Positions 16,488 to 24,610 are shown, numbered from the stretch's first letter. The stretch is DNA of 35,681 bases from Bacteroidota bacterium (GCA_023433265.1 JAEZDR010000106.1:1-35681), one strand, 5' to 3'. A program made the numbers and translations. Notes: generated by a model from the letters alone, not told the origin.

Positions 16488-16769
16488 ATGAAACGGATAT
16501 TACAATCTACGCTGCTTGTTCTAGTACTCTTTTATTGCAGCGGTTGCCTGTGGACCTTTCATCCAATATACAAAAAAGAGGATGTACTTTACCTGAACAC
16601 ACTGCCAGGCATGTACAACACAGGCTATAATAAAAACCTGGTAATTACTAACCTTGCTGTTTCGGGAGTCAAGCTTAGTGGTACGGTGAACGAAATAAAG
16701 CAGAAGGGATATTTATTCGCCTATTTCGATGATGAGCAAAAGCCGTTGGAAGAATACGCCGTTTCATAA
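16488..16769 (+). CDS. small lipoprotein, possibly C-terminally truncated
   Basis: 93 residues starting at ATG 16488. The N-terminus is a short lipoprotein signal peptide (MKRILQSTLLVLVLFYCSGC), with the lipidation cysteine at position 20. The mature part contains WTFHPIYKKEDVLYLNTLPG, like the start of Bacteroidota lipoproteins of the 'LHPLYTEKD...L-G-W' type. Those I recall are longer, and the reading stops soon after FDDEQKPLEEYAVS. The DNA directly after its stop codes, in another frame, for the linker of a LytTR protein, so a deletion or fusion junction may lie near 16740-16790. Family uncertain. Confidence 0.55.
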   Translation: MKRILQSTLLVLVLFYCSGCLWTFHPIYKKEDVLYLNTLPGMYNTGYNKNLVITNLAVSGVKLSGTVNEIKQKGYLFAYFDDEQKPLEEYAVS

Positions 16770-17146
16770 AACGCTCGAACGAAAAGTGTGTAGACCGTTT
16801 ACAACAGAAGGACGGGAAAGAGAAAGCAAATGAAGCGTTTCTGTTTGTTAAGGTAGACAAGAAGTTCTACCGGGTCGATTTGGACGATATCTGTTACCTA
16901 GAGGCTCTTGATGATTACGTGAAAGTAGTAACAGCTTCAAAGGAATATCTTACTAATAGTACGTTGAAAAGTTTAGCAGACCAACTACCAACAGACAAGT
17001 TTATTCGCGTTCACAAAAGCTACATTGTATGTATTGGAAAGATAGATTACCTCGAAGGCAACTATTTAAAAATATCAGGAAAGGAACTGCCCGTAGGAGC
17101 TGTTTATAAAGAACAAATACTCAACCTGTTTAAAACAAGGAGATAA
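16736..17146 (+). pseudogene. LytTR-type DNA-binding domain lacking its receiver domain and start codon
   Basis: From 16736 the frame reads a response-regulator linker (RRFIKRSNEKCVDRLQQ), then a full LytTR DNA-binding domain: FVKVDKKFYRVDLDDICYLE, DYVKV, LKSLADQLPTDKFIRVHKSY, and GKELPVGAVYKE near the end. LytTR regulators bind direct repeats upstream of target genes. No ATG or GTG exists in this frame between the preceding in-frame stop (TGA at 16733-16735) and the TTG at 16880, and starting at that TTG would cut the first beta-strand. The receiver domain is missing. The likeliest reading is a deleted response-regulator gene whose front half was lost, ending up fused out of frame to the lipoprotein gene. 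A non-standard start, or a frameshift fusing it to that gene, are alternatives. Confidence 0.65.
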
Positions 17147-17371
17147 GGGGTGCATGAACCATGACCATAGAGCTATAAACGGTTGTTTCTCCCATCACCA
17201 ATGTGTGCAATGTTGTGTCTTTTCTGCCTTATGAGAGGGAGCTTCCCCCAAAAACATTCGTGGCCGGAATTTTATTTGGTGCCGCTGTTTCACTGAACTT
17301 CCCTTTTATCCCTTTTATCAAGTTGGCGTGGCTGCGCCGGGTTAGCCCTGTTAAAATCCTACCTTCGTGCA
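17147..17371. other. 225-bp spacer without a supported gene
   Basis: It separates the LytTR remnant from the CvfB-like gene. A 61-codon frame at 17203-17388 overlaps the real start of the next gene and shows no family resemblance. Confidence 0.35.
17360..17367 (+). promoter_or_regulatory. possible -7 box immediately before the CvfB-like gene
   Basis: TACCTTCG differs from TAnnTTTG in one defined base. Only four bases separate it from ATG 17372, so transcription from it would begin at or near the start codon. A -33 TTTG is not apparent. Confidence 0.35.
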
Positions 17372-18205
17372 ATGGTAAACGTAGGTGAGTACAACATAAT
17401 GAAGGTAATGAGAAAGACCGACTTTGGTGTGTACCTGGATGATGGCGCAGAAGGTGTTTTGCTACCAACGCGTTTCGTGCCGGAAGGAGTAAGGACCGGT
17501 GAGGAACTGGAGGTTTTCGTTTATCATGACAGCGATAACCGGCTAATAGCAACTACGCAGAAACCGTTAGGAAAAGTGGGCGACATTGTACTGCTGAAGT
17601 GTGTGAGTACTACACCTCACGGGGCTTTTCTTGACTGGGGGTTGATGAAAGATTTGTTTGTGGCCAAGAGCCAGCAGATAAATGTGATGAGGCCGAATGG
17701 AGAGTACCTTGTGAAGATCTACCTGGACGAGCAAACCAACAGGGTGGCTGCAACAGAAAAGATAGACAGGCAGTTGAACAATGAGGAGTTAACTGTAAAA
17801 GAAATGGAAGAGGTAGACCTTGTGGTATATAGAAAAAGCGACATTGGCTTTGTGATGATTGTAAATAATGCCCACACCGGAGTGCTGCACAATAACCAGG
17901 TGTTTAGAGAAATAAAAGTAGGAGAGAAGCTGAAGGGCTTTGTAAAGGAGATTCGGCCAGACAATAAAATAGACCTGGTTCTTGGGAAACCCGGTTATAA
18001 AAAGGTAGATGATGAGGGAGAGAATATCCTGGAGCTGTTGCGGGAAAACAATGGTTACCTGCCTTATAATGACAAATCTGATCCGGAAGTTATTTACGAT
18101 TTCTTTAAGATGAGCAAGAAAACTTTTAAAATGACGTTGGGCACGCTTTACAAAAAGCGCCTTATTGATTTTGCAAAAGAAGGCATTATACTACTTGATA
18201 AATAG
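17372..18205 (+). CDS. CvfB/YitL-like S1-domain RNA-binding protein
   Basis: A 277-residue cytosolic protein with three S1-type OB-fold segments (about residues 3-60, 65-130 and 140-205) and a C-terminal winged-helix segment (about 225-275, NDKSDPEVIYDFFKMSKKTF then LGTLYKKRLIDF). This layout is that of the CvfB family (virulence factor B in Staphylococcus, YitL in Bacillus), which binds RNA and affects the expression of many genes. ATG 17372 gives a protein that starts directly in the first S1 strand. It is convergent with the DUF2891 gene, whose stop is only 3 bp away. Confidence 0.9.
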   Translation: MVNVGEYNIMKVMRKTDFGVYLDDGAEGVLLPTRFVPEGVRTGEELEVFVYHDSDNRLIATTQKPLGKVGDIVLLKCVSTTPHGAFLDWGLMKDLFVAKSQQINVMRPNGEYLVKIYLDEQTNRVAATEKIDRQLNNEELTVKEMEEVDLVVYRKSDIGFVMIVNNAHTGVLHNNQVFREIKVGEKLKGFVKEIRPDNKIDLVLGKPGYKKVDDEGENILELLRENNGYLPYNDKSDPEVIYDFFKMSKKTFKMTLGTLYKKRLIDFAKEGIILLDK

Positions 18206-18208
18206 AGG

Positions 18209-19300
18209 TTATAAGTCTTGCATGGTAAGTGCATAAACAGCAAATGATGCCAACCAATGTTCACCCATATAATCTCCGCTGGCTACATTTGGGAGGGCTG
18301 CAAGCAGGTGCTTGTTAGCCAGTTGCTTTAGTGCTTTGCTGTTAGTGCCGGCAGCACGCGAAATGCCATATAAGCACCACGCGCGGCTAAGGTTTAGACC
18401 ATCGAGGTGAACTAGCTTACCGTCCGTGCGATCATTTACTTTGCCTGGCTCCAGTTTGATGTTTGGCGAAAGCAATTGCGGCAGAAATTTGCTTAACCAG
18501 GATTGATATTGTTTTGGGGGAAGAATACGCCACATAAGGTCTGCTTCTTCAAGACAGGGGCTTAGAAAATCGGTGCCGCCCGGTTCATAATTTAAAGGGC
18601 AGGCTACATCCGTCGAATAGAATTTGAAGGAGGCCGTTTTAATCGCATTCAGTAACGAGTCGTCATTGGCTGATTGAGCGTAATCCCATGCCAGCCGTAG
18701 TCCAAAAGCAAGATTCGGATGTTCGCCCGTACGTACAGGGTAAACCAACTTAGAGAGATAATCGCGATATAGTAGCGATAGCTGCGAGGATAGAGGTTGC
18801 AGGTTACCGGATAATTCCCTACCAAACGGATCGTTCCATTCGTTCAATTCTTTTTGCAGCATTAACACCCAGGCCCATCCGTAGGTTCGTTCGAAGCTGC
18901 GGTTATGTTTGCTTTTGAAGAGAACAACCTCTTTACTGATATTTTCTGCCGATAGGTTCTGTTGCAATTTTGTTCTTGCTTCGCTGGCCAGTTGCATACC
19001 GGGAAAGAGCTTAAGGAGGCGCACCAGCATCCAATGGCCGTGGACGCTGGAGTGCCAGTCGAAACAACCGTAAAAGGCGGGATGGTAGTTACGTGGTTTC
19101 TGAATAAGCGATGTATCAGGGAATGTTATACCTGTTTTATAGGGGAACTCCTGTTGCATGCACTTTAACGGCAATGAAGCAAGGTGGTTTGCACCTTGCA
19201 GAGTAAGCTGAAGTTGCCCGCTGCTATTTGCGGCAAAGTGTTTTTGCGCTTGTACCTCGTGGGCAAAAGCTATTAAAAGAATTAAAGTAAAAAAGCGCAT
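18209..19300 (-). CDS. secreted DUF2891 family protein
   Basis: A 363-residue protein with an N-terminal signal peptide (MRFFTLILLIAFAHEVQA). The mature part has the DUF2891 features: RNYHPAFYGCFDWHSSVHGHWML with several aromatic and histidine residues, then TYGWAWVLMLQKEL and LSPCLEEADLMWRIL. It probably adopts an alpha/alpha-barrel fold. The family is widespread in Bacteroidota and some proteobacteria, and members are annotated as putative hydrolases without a known substrate. Transcription converges with the CvfB-like gene. No clear promoter box was found upstream of the ATG at 19300. Confidence 0.85.
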   Translation of the reverse strand: MRFFTLILLIAFAHEVQAQKHFAANSSGQLQLTLQGANHLASLPLKCMQQEFPYKTGITFPDTSLIQKPRNYHPAFYGCFDWHSSVHGHWMLVRLLKLFPGMQLASEARTKLQQNLSAENISKEVVLFKSKHNRSFERTYGWAWVLMLQKELNEWNDPFGRELSGNLQPLSSQLSLLYRDYLSKLVYPVRTGEHPNLAFGLRLAWDYAQSANDDSLLNAIKTASFKFYSTDVACPLNYEPGGTDFLSPCLEEADLMWRILPPKQYQSWLSKFLPQLLSPNIKLEPGKVNDRTDGKLVHLDGLNLSRAWCLYGISRAAGTNSKALKQLANKHLLAALPNVASGDYMGEHWLASFAVYALTMQDL

Positions 19301-19353
19301 AGCAATATTTGCAGCAAGTTAATACTGCAAAGCGGCAATCTGAAGGAATTGTT

Positions 19354-19680
19354 TTAACCCTCTACTACATAGTAAAGGCCGACGAAAACAATAGCCACCG
19401 CCACGGATGTTACCCCGTACAATACCAGGTCGTATAGTGCAGGCACCGGATTGATCATCGTAAATACGCAACTAATGAACCCTAGGAATGCACCTACGGC
19501 CATGCAAATAAAGCCCCTCATCTGCTTCTTAGCATAGACTGCTTTTTTATGAGCTTCCTCGTAGGCGGTAATCACTTCGGGCGGAAGGCTCCGGAGTTGA
19601 TGCTGAATTTCTGTTGCGCTTGTTTTTTCTTTTACCCACTGCTGGATAAGCGTTGTGTTTAACGAGAATGTTTGTGTCAT
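19354..19680 (-). CDS. small two-TM membrane protein, hypothetical
   Basis: Starts at ATG 19680 (a TTG six bases earlier is not needed) and gives 108 residues. The first half is soluble and helical (QWVKEKTSATEIQHQLRSLP, HKKAVYAKKQ), and the second half holds two hydrophobic segments (about 54-72 and 80-102) separated by a short loop. It resembles small uncharacterised inner-membrane proteins of Bacteroidota, but I recognise no family. It is the last gene on the minus strand before DUF2891, 98 bp after the rsmD stop. Confidence 0.6.
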   Translation of the reverse strand: MTQTFSLNTTLIQQWVKEKTSATEIQHQLRSLPPEVITAYEEAHKKAVYAKKQMRGFICMAVGAFLGFISCVFTMINPVPALYDLVLYGVTSVAVAIVFVGLYYVVEG

Positions 19681-19778
19681 AAGCAAGGATGTTCATGTGC
19701 ATGGAATGCAAGGGGGTTTCCCTGGCAGACCGAAACGGAAGATAGTAAAATAATTAAACAGCCAAATTAAAATACCAG

Positions 19779-20318
19779 CTATACCGCGGTAAAGAACGAG
19801 AAGAGAGTTGTGCCATAGTTGCGTACAAACGAGAATCCGGGATATGCTTCGTAGCTGTTACGCGGGGTGTGTTCCAGTACAAAAAAGCCACCAGGTGCTA
19901 TTAGCTGCCTGCCAACAACCAGCTTGGGTAAGTCGTCGATGGTGGTAAGCGCATAGGGAGGACCAGCAAATATGAAGTCCCATTGGCCCGAGGCTGACGA
20001 GAGAAAAGAAAATACATCCATCTTGAGGACGGTGCAATGTTCAATGCGGAGCATCTCAACGTTTTTTTTGATAAAGGCATGCATTGCGTTGTCCTTCTCC
20101 ACTATCGTAAGGTGCGATGCCCCCCTGGAAGCCAGTTCGTAACTGATGCTACCGGTGCCGCCAAAGAGATCAAGCGTCTTGATATCCTCAAAACTTATCC
20201 TGTTTTGTAGAATGTTGAATAATCCTTCTTTTGCTATATCGGTGGTTGGACGGGTATAAGGCATTTTGGCCGGTGGGTTAATACGCCGGCCACCATATTT
20301 ACCGGAAATAATCCTCAT
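19779..20318 (-). CDS. rsmD: 16S rRNA (guanine966-N2)-methyltransferase RsmD
   Basis: It methylates G966 of 16S rRNA using S-adenosylmethionine. The 179-residue protein carries the RsmD layout: MRIISGKYGGRRI at the start, RPTTDIAKEGLFNIL, the SAM-binding LDLFGGTGSISYELASRGA (49-67) and IVEKDN. The catalytic motif, usually D/N-PP-Y/F, reads GPPY (119-122) here, with a glycine in place of the acidic or amide residue. The start ATG (20318) shares one base with the stop codon of the DUF3822 gene, so translation is coupled. Confidence 0.93.
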   Translation of the reverse strand: MRIISGKYGGRRINPPAKMPYTRPTTDIAKEGLFNILQNRISFEDIKTLDLFGGTGSISYELASRGASHLTIVEKDNAMHAFIKKNVEMLRIEHCTVLKMDVFSFLSSASGQWDFIFAGPPYALTTIDDLPKLVVGRQLIAPGGFFVLEHTPRNSYEAYPGFSFVRNYGTTLFSFFTAV

Positions 20319-21112
20319 TAGCTGAAATTAAAGAAGGACGAGAAATAATGTGAAGGATATTCATTAAAAGCCTTACCAAGCAACAGGTTTTTATTAACCA
20401 TTACCGTAGCAACTTTTGGGAAGTATGCATACAGTTCTTTATAGATGGAAGAATCCGTATCAATCAGACCCATCACACGGATAGATACGTCGTTTGATTT
20501 GTATCCAAAGGTGTGCAACATGTGGAGTACCCTGTACAATACATCCTCGGCATTCTTGTACTGGTAATTGTTTACAAAGAAGCGGAAGCTGTCCAGCTTT
20601 ACCACCATCGTAAAATGAGAAGGGTAAAAGTTAAGGTAAACCGTGTTTGCTCCCATGGATGCAGAAGCAAGCTGCTGGTACTTGTGATGGTAGTTGTTCC
20701 TGCTGTTAAACTGCCGCATGCCATTTGCTACGGCTGCATGAAGGGTGTAGTAGAAATACCTGTTGTTGTAGGTAGACGTTTCAATAGTGCCTTCGGTTGC
20801 GCCCGGAAAGAGGCGCCTTGCATGTTGCTGCAGGTAAGGCACATCTAACGCTACATCAGTTACGAGGCATTCATCGTGAGCGAGGATACATTGTGAAGCG
20901 ATGTAATTCCTGTTTAGCAGTTCAGACTGTTGTTTTGCTTCAGCAAACAGTTCTGCGGGGTTCATGCTTTGATCTTCGTTGTTGAAGAATTCAAAAGCAA
21001 GCGTCCTTTCGCTATCGCGCGTCCAGCAAGCAAGGTGATGAGCGCCTGTTTCAACTATAACTTCAAGTGCATTTACTGCATCGTCGTAAATACCAAAGGT
21101 TTTTTGTAGCAT
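20318..21112 (-). CDS. DUF3822 family protein
   Basis: A 264-residue protein of the DUF3822 family, known from Bacteroidota and typically next to rsmD, as here. The fold is likely actin-like/ASKHA, judging by the paired beta-rich halves (for example ANTVYLNFYPSHFTMVVKLDSFRFF). No function is known. It has no signal peptide or membrane segment. It overlaps rsmD by one base and lies 17 bp after the aminotransferase gene, so the three probably form one transcription unit. Confidence 0.85.
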   Translation of the reverse strand: MLQKTFGIYDDAVNALEVIVETGAHHLACWTRDSERTLAFEFFNNEDQSMNPAELFAEAKQQSELLNRNYIASQCILAHDECLVTDVALDVPYLQQHARRLFPGATEGTIETSTYNNRYFYYTLHAAVANGMRQFNSRNNYHHKYQQLASASMGANTVYLNFYPSHFTMVVKLDSFRFFVNNYQYKNAEDVLYRVLHMLHTFGYKSNDVSIRVMGLIDTDSSIYKELYAYFPKVATVMVNKNLLLGKAFNEYPSHYFSSFFNFS

Positions 21113-21129
21113 AAGTCAGGAACTGCAAT

Positions 21130-22332
21130 TTATTGAGTCCTGCCCGGATATACGGTCAAAGCTTTTTCAAGGCAATCCATAGCCTTATTAATGGCATCAA
21201 GGTTAAGTACATATGCCAGCCTCACTTCCTGCTTGCCGAGTCCCTGTGTGCCGTAGAAGCCTGAAGCCGGTGCCAGCATAACCGTTTGCCCTTCATGTTC
21301 AAAGCTTTCCAGCAACCACTGGCAGAATTTATCTGCATCATCCACTGGAAGCTTAGCCATGGCATAAAACGCTCCGCCAGGATTTGGACAGAAAACACCG
21401 GGAATGTTATTCAGGCGACGAACAATCAGGTCTCTGCGGCTTTTGTACTCCGCTTTCGTTGTGCCAAAATAATCAGCCGGTAAGTCAACTGCAGCTTCAC
21501 CTGCTATTTGAGCGAAGCCGGGAGGGCTAAGGCGAGCCTGTGCGAACTTCATGGTAACATCTATGAGTGCCTTGTTTTTGGTAACAAATGCACCAATACG
21601 GCCACCGCAGGCGCTGTAACGCTTACTGATGGTATCCATTAATACAACATGGTCTTCTATGCCTTGCAGGTGCATGGCACTTATATGTTCGCCTTCATAG
21701 CAGAACTCGCGATAAGCTTCGTCTGCAAATAGATACAGGCTGTGCTTTAGCACCAGTTGCTTCAGCACATCCATCTCATGTTGGCTGTAGAGGTAGCCTG
21801 TGGGATTGTTTGGGTTACAAACAACAATAGCTTTTGTTCGCGGTGTAATTACCTTTTCGAAGTCCTCGATAGGAGGTAAAGCAAAGCCTGACTCGATAGT
21901 TGAAGATATGGGTACTACCTTAACCCCGGCCTGCACAGCAAAACCGTTGTAGTTAGCGTAGAAAGGCTCAGGGATGATTACTTCATCGCCAGGGTTCATG
22001 CATGCCATCAATCCAAAAAGGATAGCTTCGGAACCACCGGTCGTTACAATAATTTCCGTGTGGTTTACATGGATGCCTACGCGCTTATAATACTCTACCA
22101 GTTTTTTACGGTAGCTTTCATTGCCCGCGCTATGGCTGTACTCAAGAACCTTAAACTCTGAGTTCCTTACAGCATCCAAGACTGCTTTAGGTGTTTCTAT
22201 ATCTGGCTGGCCGATGTTTAAATGGTAAACAACAAGGCCTTTTTTCTTGGCAGCTTCGGCGTAGGGAACAAGTTTCCTAATGGGTGAAGGGGGCATTTGA
22301 TGTCCACGTTCACTAATAGCTAGTTGCGACAT
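21130..22332 (-). CDS. PLP-dependent aminotransferase (aspartate aminotransferase-like, class I)
   Basis: A 400-residue fold-type I aminotransferase. Key parts are the PLP-binding GGSEA (99-103), NPNNPTG (173-179), D204 in ADEAY, the Schiff-base lysine K237 in ISKRYSACGGR, and the C-terminal substrate-binding R in EVRLAY. Members of this group act on aspartate, aromatic or alanine-type amino acids; the substrate cannot be fixed from sequence. It starts at ATG 22332, only 4 nt after a -7 box (22337-22344), so its mRNA may be leaderless. DUF3822 and rsmD follow in the same direction. Confidence 0.93.
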   Translation of the reverse strand: MSQLAISERGHQMPPSPIRKLVPYAEAAKKKGLVVYHLNIGQPDIETPKAVLDAVRNSEFKVLEYSHSAGNESYRKKLVEYYKRVGIHVNHTEIIVTTGGSEAILFGLMACMNPGDEVIIPEPFYANYNGFAVQAGVKVVPISSTIESGFALPPIEDFEKVITPRTKAIVVCNPNNPTGYLYSQHEMDVLKQLVLKHSLYLFADEAYREFCYEGEHISAMHLQGIEDHVVLMDTISKRYSACGGRIGAFVTKNKALIDVTMKFAQARLSPPGFAQIAGEAAVDLPADYFGTTKAEYKSRRDLIVRRLNNIPGVFCPNPGGAFYAMAKLPVDDADKFCQWLLESFEHEGQTVMLAPASGFYGTQGLGKQEVRLAYVLNLDAINKAMDCLEKALTVYPGRTQ

Positions 22333-22336
22333 GCCG

Positions 22337-22367
22337 CAAACGTACAGTATTATCGATTAGAATAAAA
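22337..22367 (-). promoter_or_regulatory. promoter of the aminotransferase-DUF3822-rsmD unit
   Basis: The minus strand carries TACGTTTG at 22337-22344, a perfect -7 box. TTTT lies 19 bp upstream at 22364-22367 and is a three-of-four match to -33 TTTG. Transcription should begin at about 22330-22332, that is, at the start codon itself. Confidence 0.65.
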
Positions 22368-22402
22368 GAGCAGAAGTCAGGAAATGCCGGATGTAATTAC
22401 AT

Positions 22403-22432
22403 AAAAAAACTGCCACCTTAAAGGTGGCAGTT
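22403..22432 (-). terminator. Rho-independent terminator of the DUF1573 genes
   Basis: Perfect 12-bp stem (22408-22419 with 22421-22432, core CTGCCACC/GGTGGCAG) with a run of T's on the minus strand. It lies 24 bp after the stop codon at 22457. Confidence 0.9.
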
Positions 22433-22456
22433 GCAAGTATACTATCGAAAAATTAA

Positions 22457-22888
22457 TTATGCCTTTTTCGCTTTAGCAGCGGGCTGTTTCGGAGTTGCTT
22501 TCAACTCAGGGGTAGCGGCTGCGCCGGAGGCAGCTACTTCACCATCAATCGTTAGAATGATAGGATCGGCGACGCCGGCAAGTTTTACTGTTACTTTTTT
22601 AGTGAAAGTTCCAGGGGAGGCAGCATTATAGGTTACTTTGATGGTGCCTGCTTTTCCTTTAGCGATTGCACCTTTAGGGTACTCCGGAGAAGTACAACCA
22701 CAATCAGCATTGGCGTTCTCAATTACTACAGGTTTGCTTCCTTTATTCACAAAAGAGAAGCTGGTAGTTACCGGAACACCCTGCTTTATTTTGCCGAAAC
22801 TATGTTTTGTTTGTTTGAACTGCAGCGGAGCTTGTGCAAACACGCCCACTGTAAGGATTAGTGCAAGGCCAAGAAGGAAACTTTTCAT
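22457..22888 (-). CDS. secreted DUF1573 (HYDIN/ASPM-like Ig fold) protein
   Basis: 143 residues with a signal peptide (MKSFLLGLALILTVGVFAQ), then one Ig-like DUF1573 domain. The family features are the FSFVNKGSKPVVIENANAD strand pair and the CGCTSPEYPKG motif (about 63-73). The C-terminus is an Ala/Lys-rich tail. These domains are found in cell-envelope proteins of Bacteroidota, probably as protein-protein binding modules; the role here is unknown. It lies 16 bp after a paralogous DUF1573 gene on the same strand. Confidence 0.88.
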   Translation of the reverse strand: MKSFLLGLALILTVGVFAQAPLQFKQTKHSFGKIKQGVPVTTSFSFVNKGSKPVVIENANADCGCTSPEYPKGAIAKGKAGTIKVTYNAASPGTFTKKVTVKLAGVADPIILTIDGEVAASGAAATPELKATPKQPAAKAKKA

Positions 22889-22904
22889 GTATTAGCTGTT
22901 TAAC

Positions 22905-23411
22905 TTATTTAGTGCCTGTTTTCAGTTTCTGCAGATTTTGATTAGCAGGTGCTGCTTCAGCAGGAGCTTTGTAAGTTTCGCCGTGAAACTTCACTAGCTT
23001 GGTAGCGCCGTTGCTGAAGAAGATAGTAGCCGTTTTTTCGAAGCGACCATCGTTCATTCCGTTGAAACCAAGGGTGATTTTAGAAGTTTGGCCGGGAGCT
23101 ATCTTAGCATTTGCATCGTACTTAGGGGTAGTGCAGCCGCAGGATACCTGTACCCGATCTACTTTCACTGAATCTTTGCTATTGTTTTTTACTTCAACGT
23201 CAAACTCAACCGCTTTGCCAAACACAATTTTACCGAAATCGTAATCCGCATTCTTGAAGCTGAACAGTTGATCAGCTTGCGGAGGTGCAGCCTGAACGGT
23301 TTGTGCAGGTTGGGCATGGTTGTGACCAGCGTGAGGATCAGTTGCCGGCTTTTGAGCATTAGCCGCAGCAAACGAAATACTTAATGCGCAAAAGAGAACA
23401 AGTTTTTTCAT
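22905..23411 (-). CDS. secreted DUF1573 protein, paralogue of the neighbour
   Basis: From ATG 23411 the protein is 168 residues and begins with the signal peptide MKKLVLFCALSISFAAANA; the frame extends upstream to 23522 but gives an unlikely N-terminus. A short His/Ala/Gln/Pro-rich linker follows (HAGHNHAQPAQTVQAAPPQ), then a DUF1573 domain with the CGCTTPKY motif. The two neighbouring genes share this motif and order, and look like a tandem duplication, with the His-rich linker as the main difference. Confidence 0.88.
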   Translation of the reverse strand: MKKLVLFCALSISFAAANAQKPATDPHAGHNHAQPAQTVQAAPPQADQLFSFKNADYDFGKIVFGKAVEFDVEVKNNSKDSVKVDRVQVSCGCTTPKYDANAKIAPGQTSKITLGFNGMNDGRFEKTATIFFSNGATKLVKFHGETYKAPAEAAPANQNLQKLKTGTK

Positions 23412-23508
23412 GAAACGTGGTTTTGAAGCGTAAAAATATCGATTAACCCGCAAAAAGGGAATGGTATAAAAGATTTTAAGAATCTTTTGATCAGGCAAAG
23501 GTAAAAGC

Positions 23509-23934
23509 CTAATCGTCAACATATTTCCTCTCCCTGGGGCGGTCGTTTTCCTCCAACTGGTCTATTACAGCCGAAGGATCCGGGCCTGCAGTGATTTCTC
23601 TTGCTGCGAGGTAAACAGTGAAAAGGAGCGCCAGCGAGGCCAGTATTTCTCCCCATTTTATCCAATAGCCCCAGGTGGAATAAACTGCTGCGTATTGCGG
23701 TTGAGATGCTTCGTAGATAACTTCCACGTTGTCGCCCGCTTTGACCGAACGTAAAGGATAAGAGGCTTCTGCGTAGAGCGTGTCGGAAACTGTATGAAAA
23801 CGCGCTACCAGCTCGTTGTTCCGCTCCACTATCACTGCCGGCGTTCTTACACTATCGAACCAATCCGGTTGCCTCGTAAACAACACATAAAGCGGAAAGC
23901 AGAGTACATACAGGAAGACAAGTAGCTTGATCAT
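23509..23934 (-). CDS. DUF3592-like membrane protein
   Basis: A 141-residue protein with one hydrophobic segment at each end (about 2-20 and 97-114) flanking a small beta-rich domain (RTPAVIVERNNELVARF and LRSVKAGDNVEVIYEASQP). This layout, with a conserved G-x-x-V-x-V-x-Y-x-P-x-x-P stretch, fits DUF3592. I take ATG 23934 as start (in-frame alternatives at 23946 and 23952). The C-terminus is charged (EENDRPRERK). It ends 97 bp before the start of the DUF1573 pair. Confidence 0.7.
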   Translation of the reverse strand: MIKLLVFLYVLCFPLYVLFTRQPDWFDSVRTPAVIVERNNELVARFHTVSDTLYAEASYPLRSVKAGDNVEVIYEASQPQYAAVYSTWGYWIKWGEILASLALLFTVYLAAREITAGPDPSAVIDQLEENDRPRERKYVDD

Positions 23935-24098
23935 CGGGACAAACATAACCATTGAAAACTACCCCTGCGGAAAGATGGGTGTTATTTTTTACATATAATG
24001 TTTTAAAAACTCCTCTCAAATCTGTTATTATCCGCCAAACACATATTAACATGCTTTAACAGCCAGGTAGAAGTTGCTTTACGCTAAACTTTTAAATC

Positions 24099-24533
24099 AT
24101 GAAAAAGCTCATCACACTATCACTACTTGCATTGATTCTTACAGTAGCAAATGCCCAAACACCTCCGGCAGTATTAAAAGCTTTCAATTCATCGTTCCAT
24201 GATGCGCAACAGGTGGAATGGTTTTCGTCGAACGACAACTACGTGGTGCATTTTCAGCATGACGGCGTATCGATGGTGATAACCTACGATAAGTTCGGCA
24301 CGTTACAGGGAAGTAAGCGTATTTCGGAAAAAGAAACGTTGTTGCCGCTGAGTGTGCTCCATGAGCTGAAGCAGCGTTATAGTGATAAGAAAGTTACCCT
24401 TGTAACAGAAAGGTTTGAAGATGGTATGATTACCTACAATATCCAGCTACAAAACGACAAGCAGATCTGGATTGTTTCAGCAACAACTAACGGCAGTTTT
24501 GCTGTATTGGAAAAAATGAATAAACAAGGATAA
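24099..24533 (+). CDS. secreted PepSY-like protein
   Basis: 144 residues with a signal peptide (MKKLITLSLLALILTVANA), then two repeated beta-alpha-beta units as in PepSY-like / BLIP-like (DUF2874) domains: AVLKAFNSSFHDAQQVEWF with a strand pair, and VLHELKQRYSDKKVTLVTE with another. Such periplasmic proteins are usually described as uncharacterised or as putative inhibitors. It ends before a bidirectional terminator shared with the amidotransferase gene. Confidence 0.75.
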   Translation: MKKLITLSLLALILTVANAQTPPAVLKAFNSSFHDAQQVEWFSSNDNYVVHFQHDGVSMVITYDKFGTLQGSKRISEKETLLPLSVLHELKQRYSDKKVTLVTERFEDGMITYNIQLQNDKQIWIVSATTNGSFAVLEKMNKQG

Positions 24534-24556
24534 TATTGCTAAGGCAAGATGTATGA

Positions 24557-24599
24557 AAAAGACAAGGGAGAACCACGCGGCTCTCCCTCGTCTTTTTTT
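24557..24599. terminator. bidirectional terminator between 24099 and 24611 genes
   Basis: Stem AGACAAGGGAGA with TCTCCCTCGTCT (arms about 24560-24571 and 24581-24592; one mismatch in the middle), with T-runs on both strands: TTTTTTT after it on plus and the AAAAA before it on minus. It can end both convergent genes. Confidence 0.85.
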
Positions 24600-24610
24600 G
24601 TTTAAGATAT

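Noticed and set aside
17203..17388. A 61-codon plus-strand frame overlapping the CvfB-like gene start
   Set aside because: It overlaps the start of a well-supported gene in another frame, and no domain or binding site was visible.
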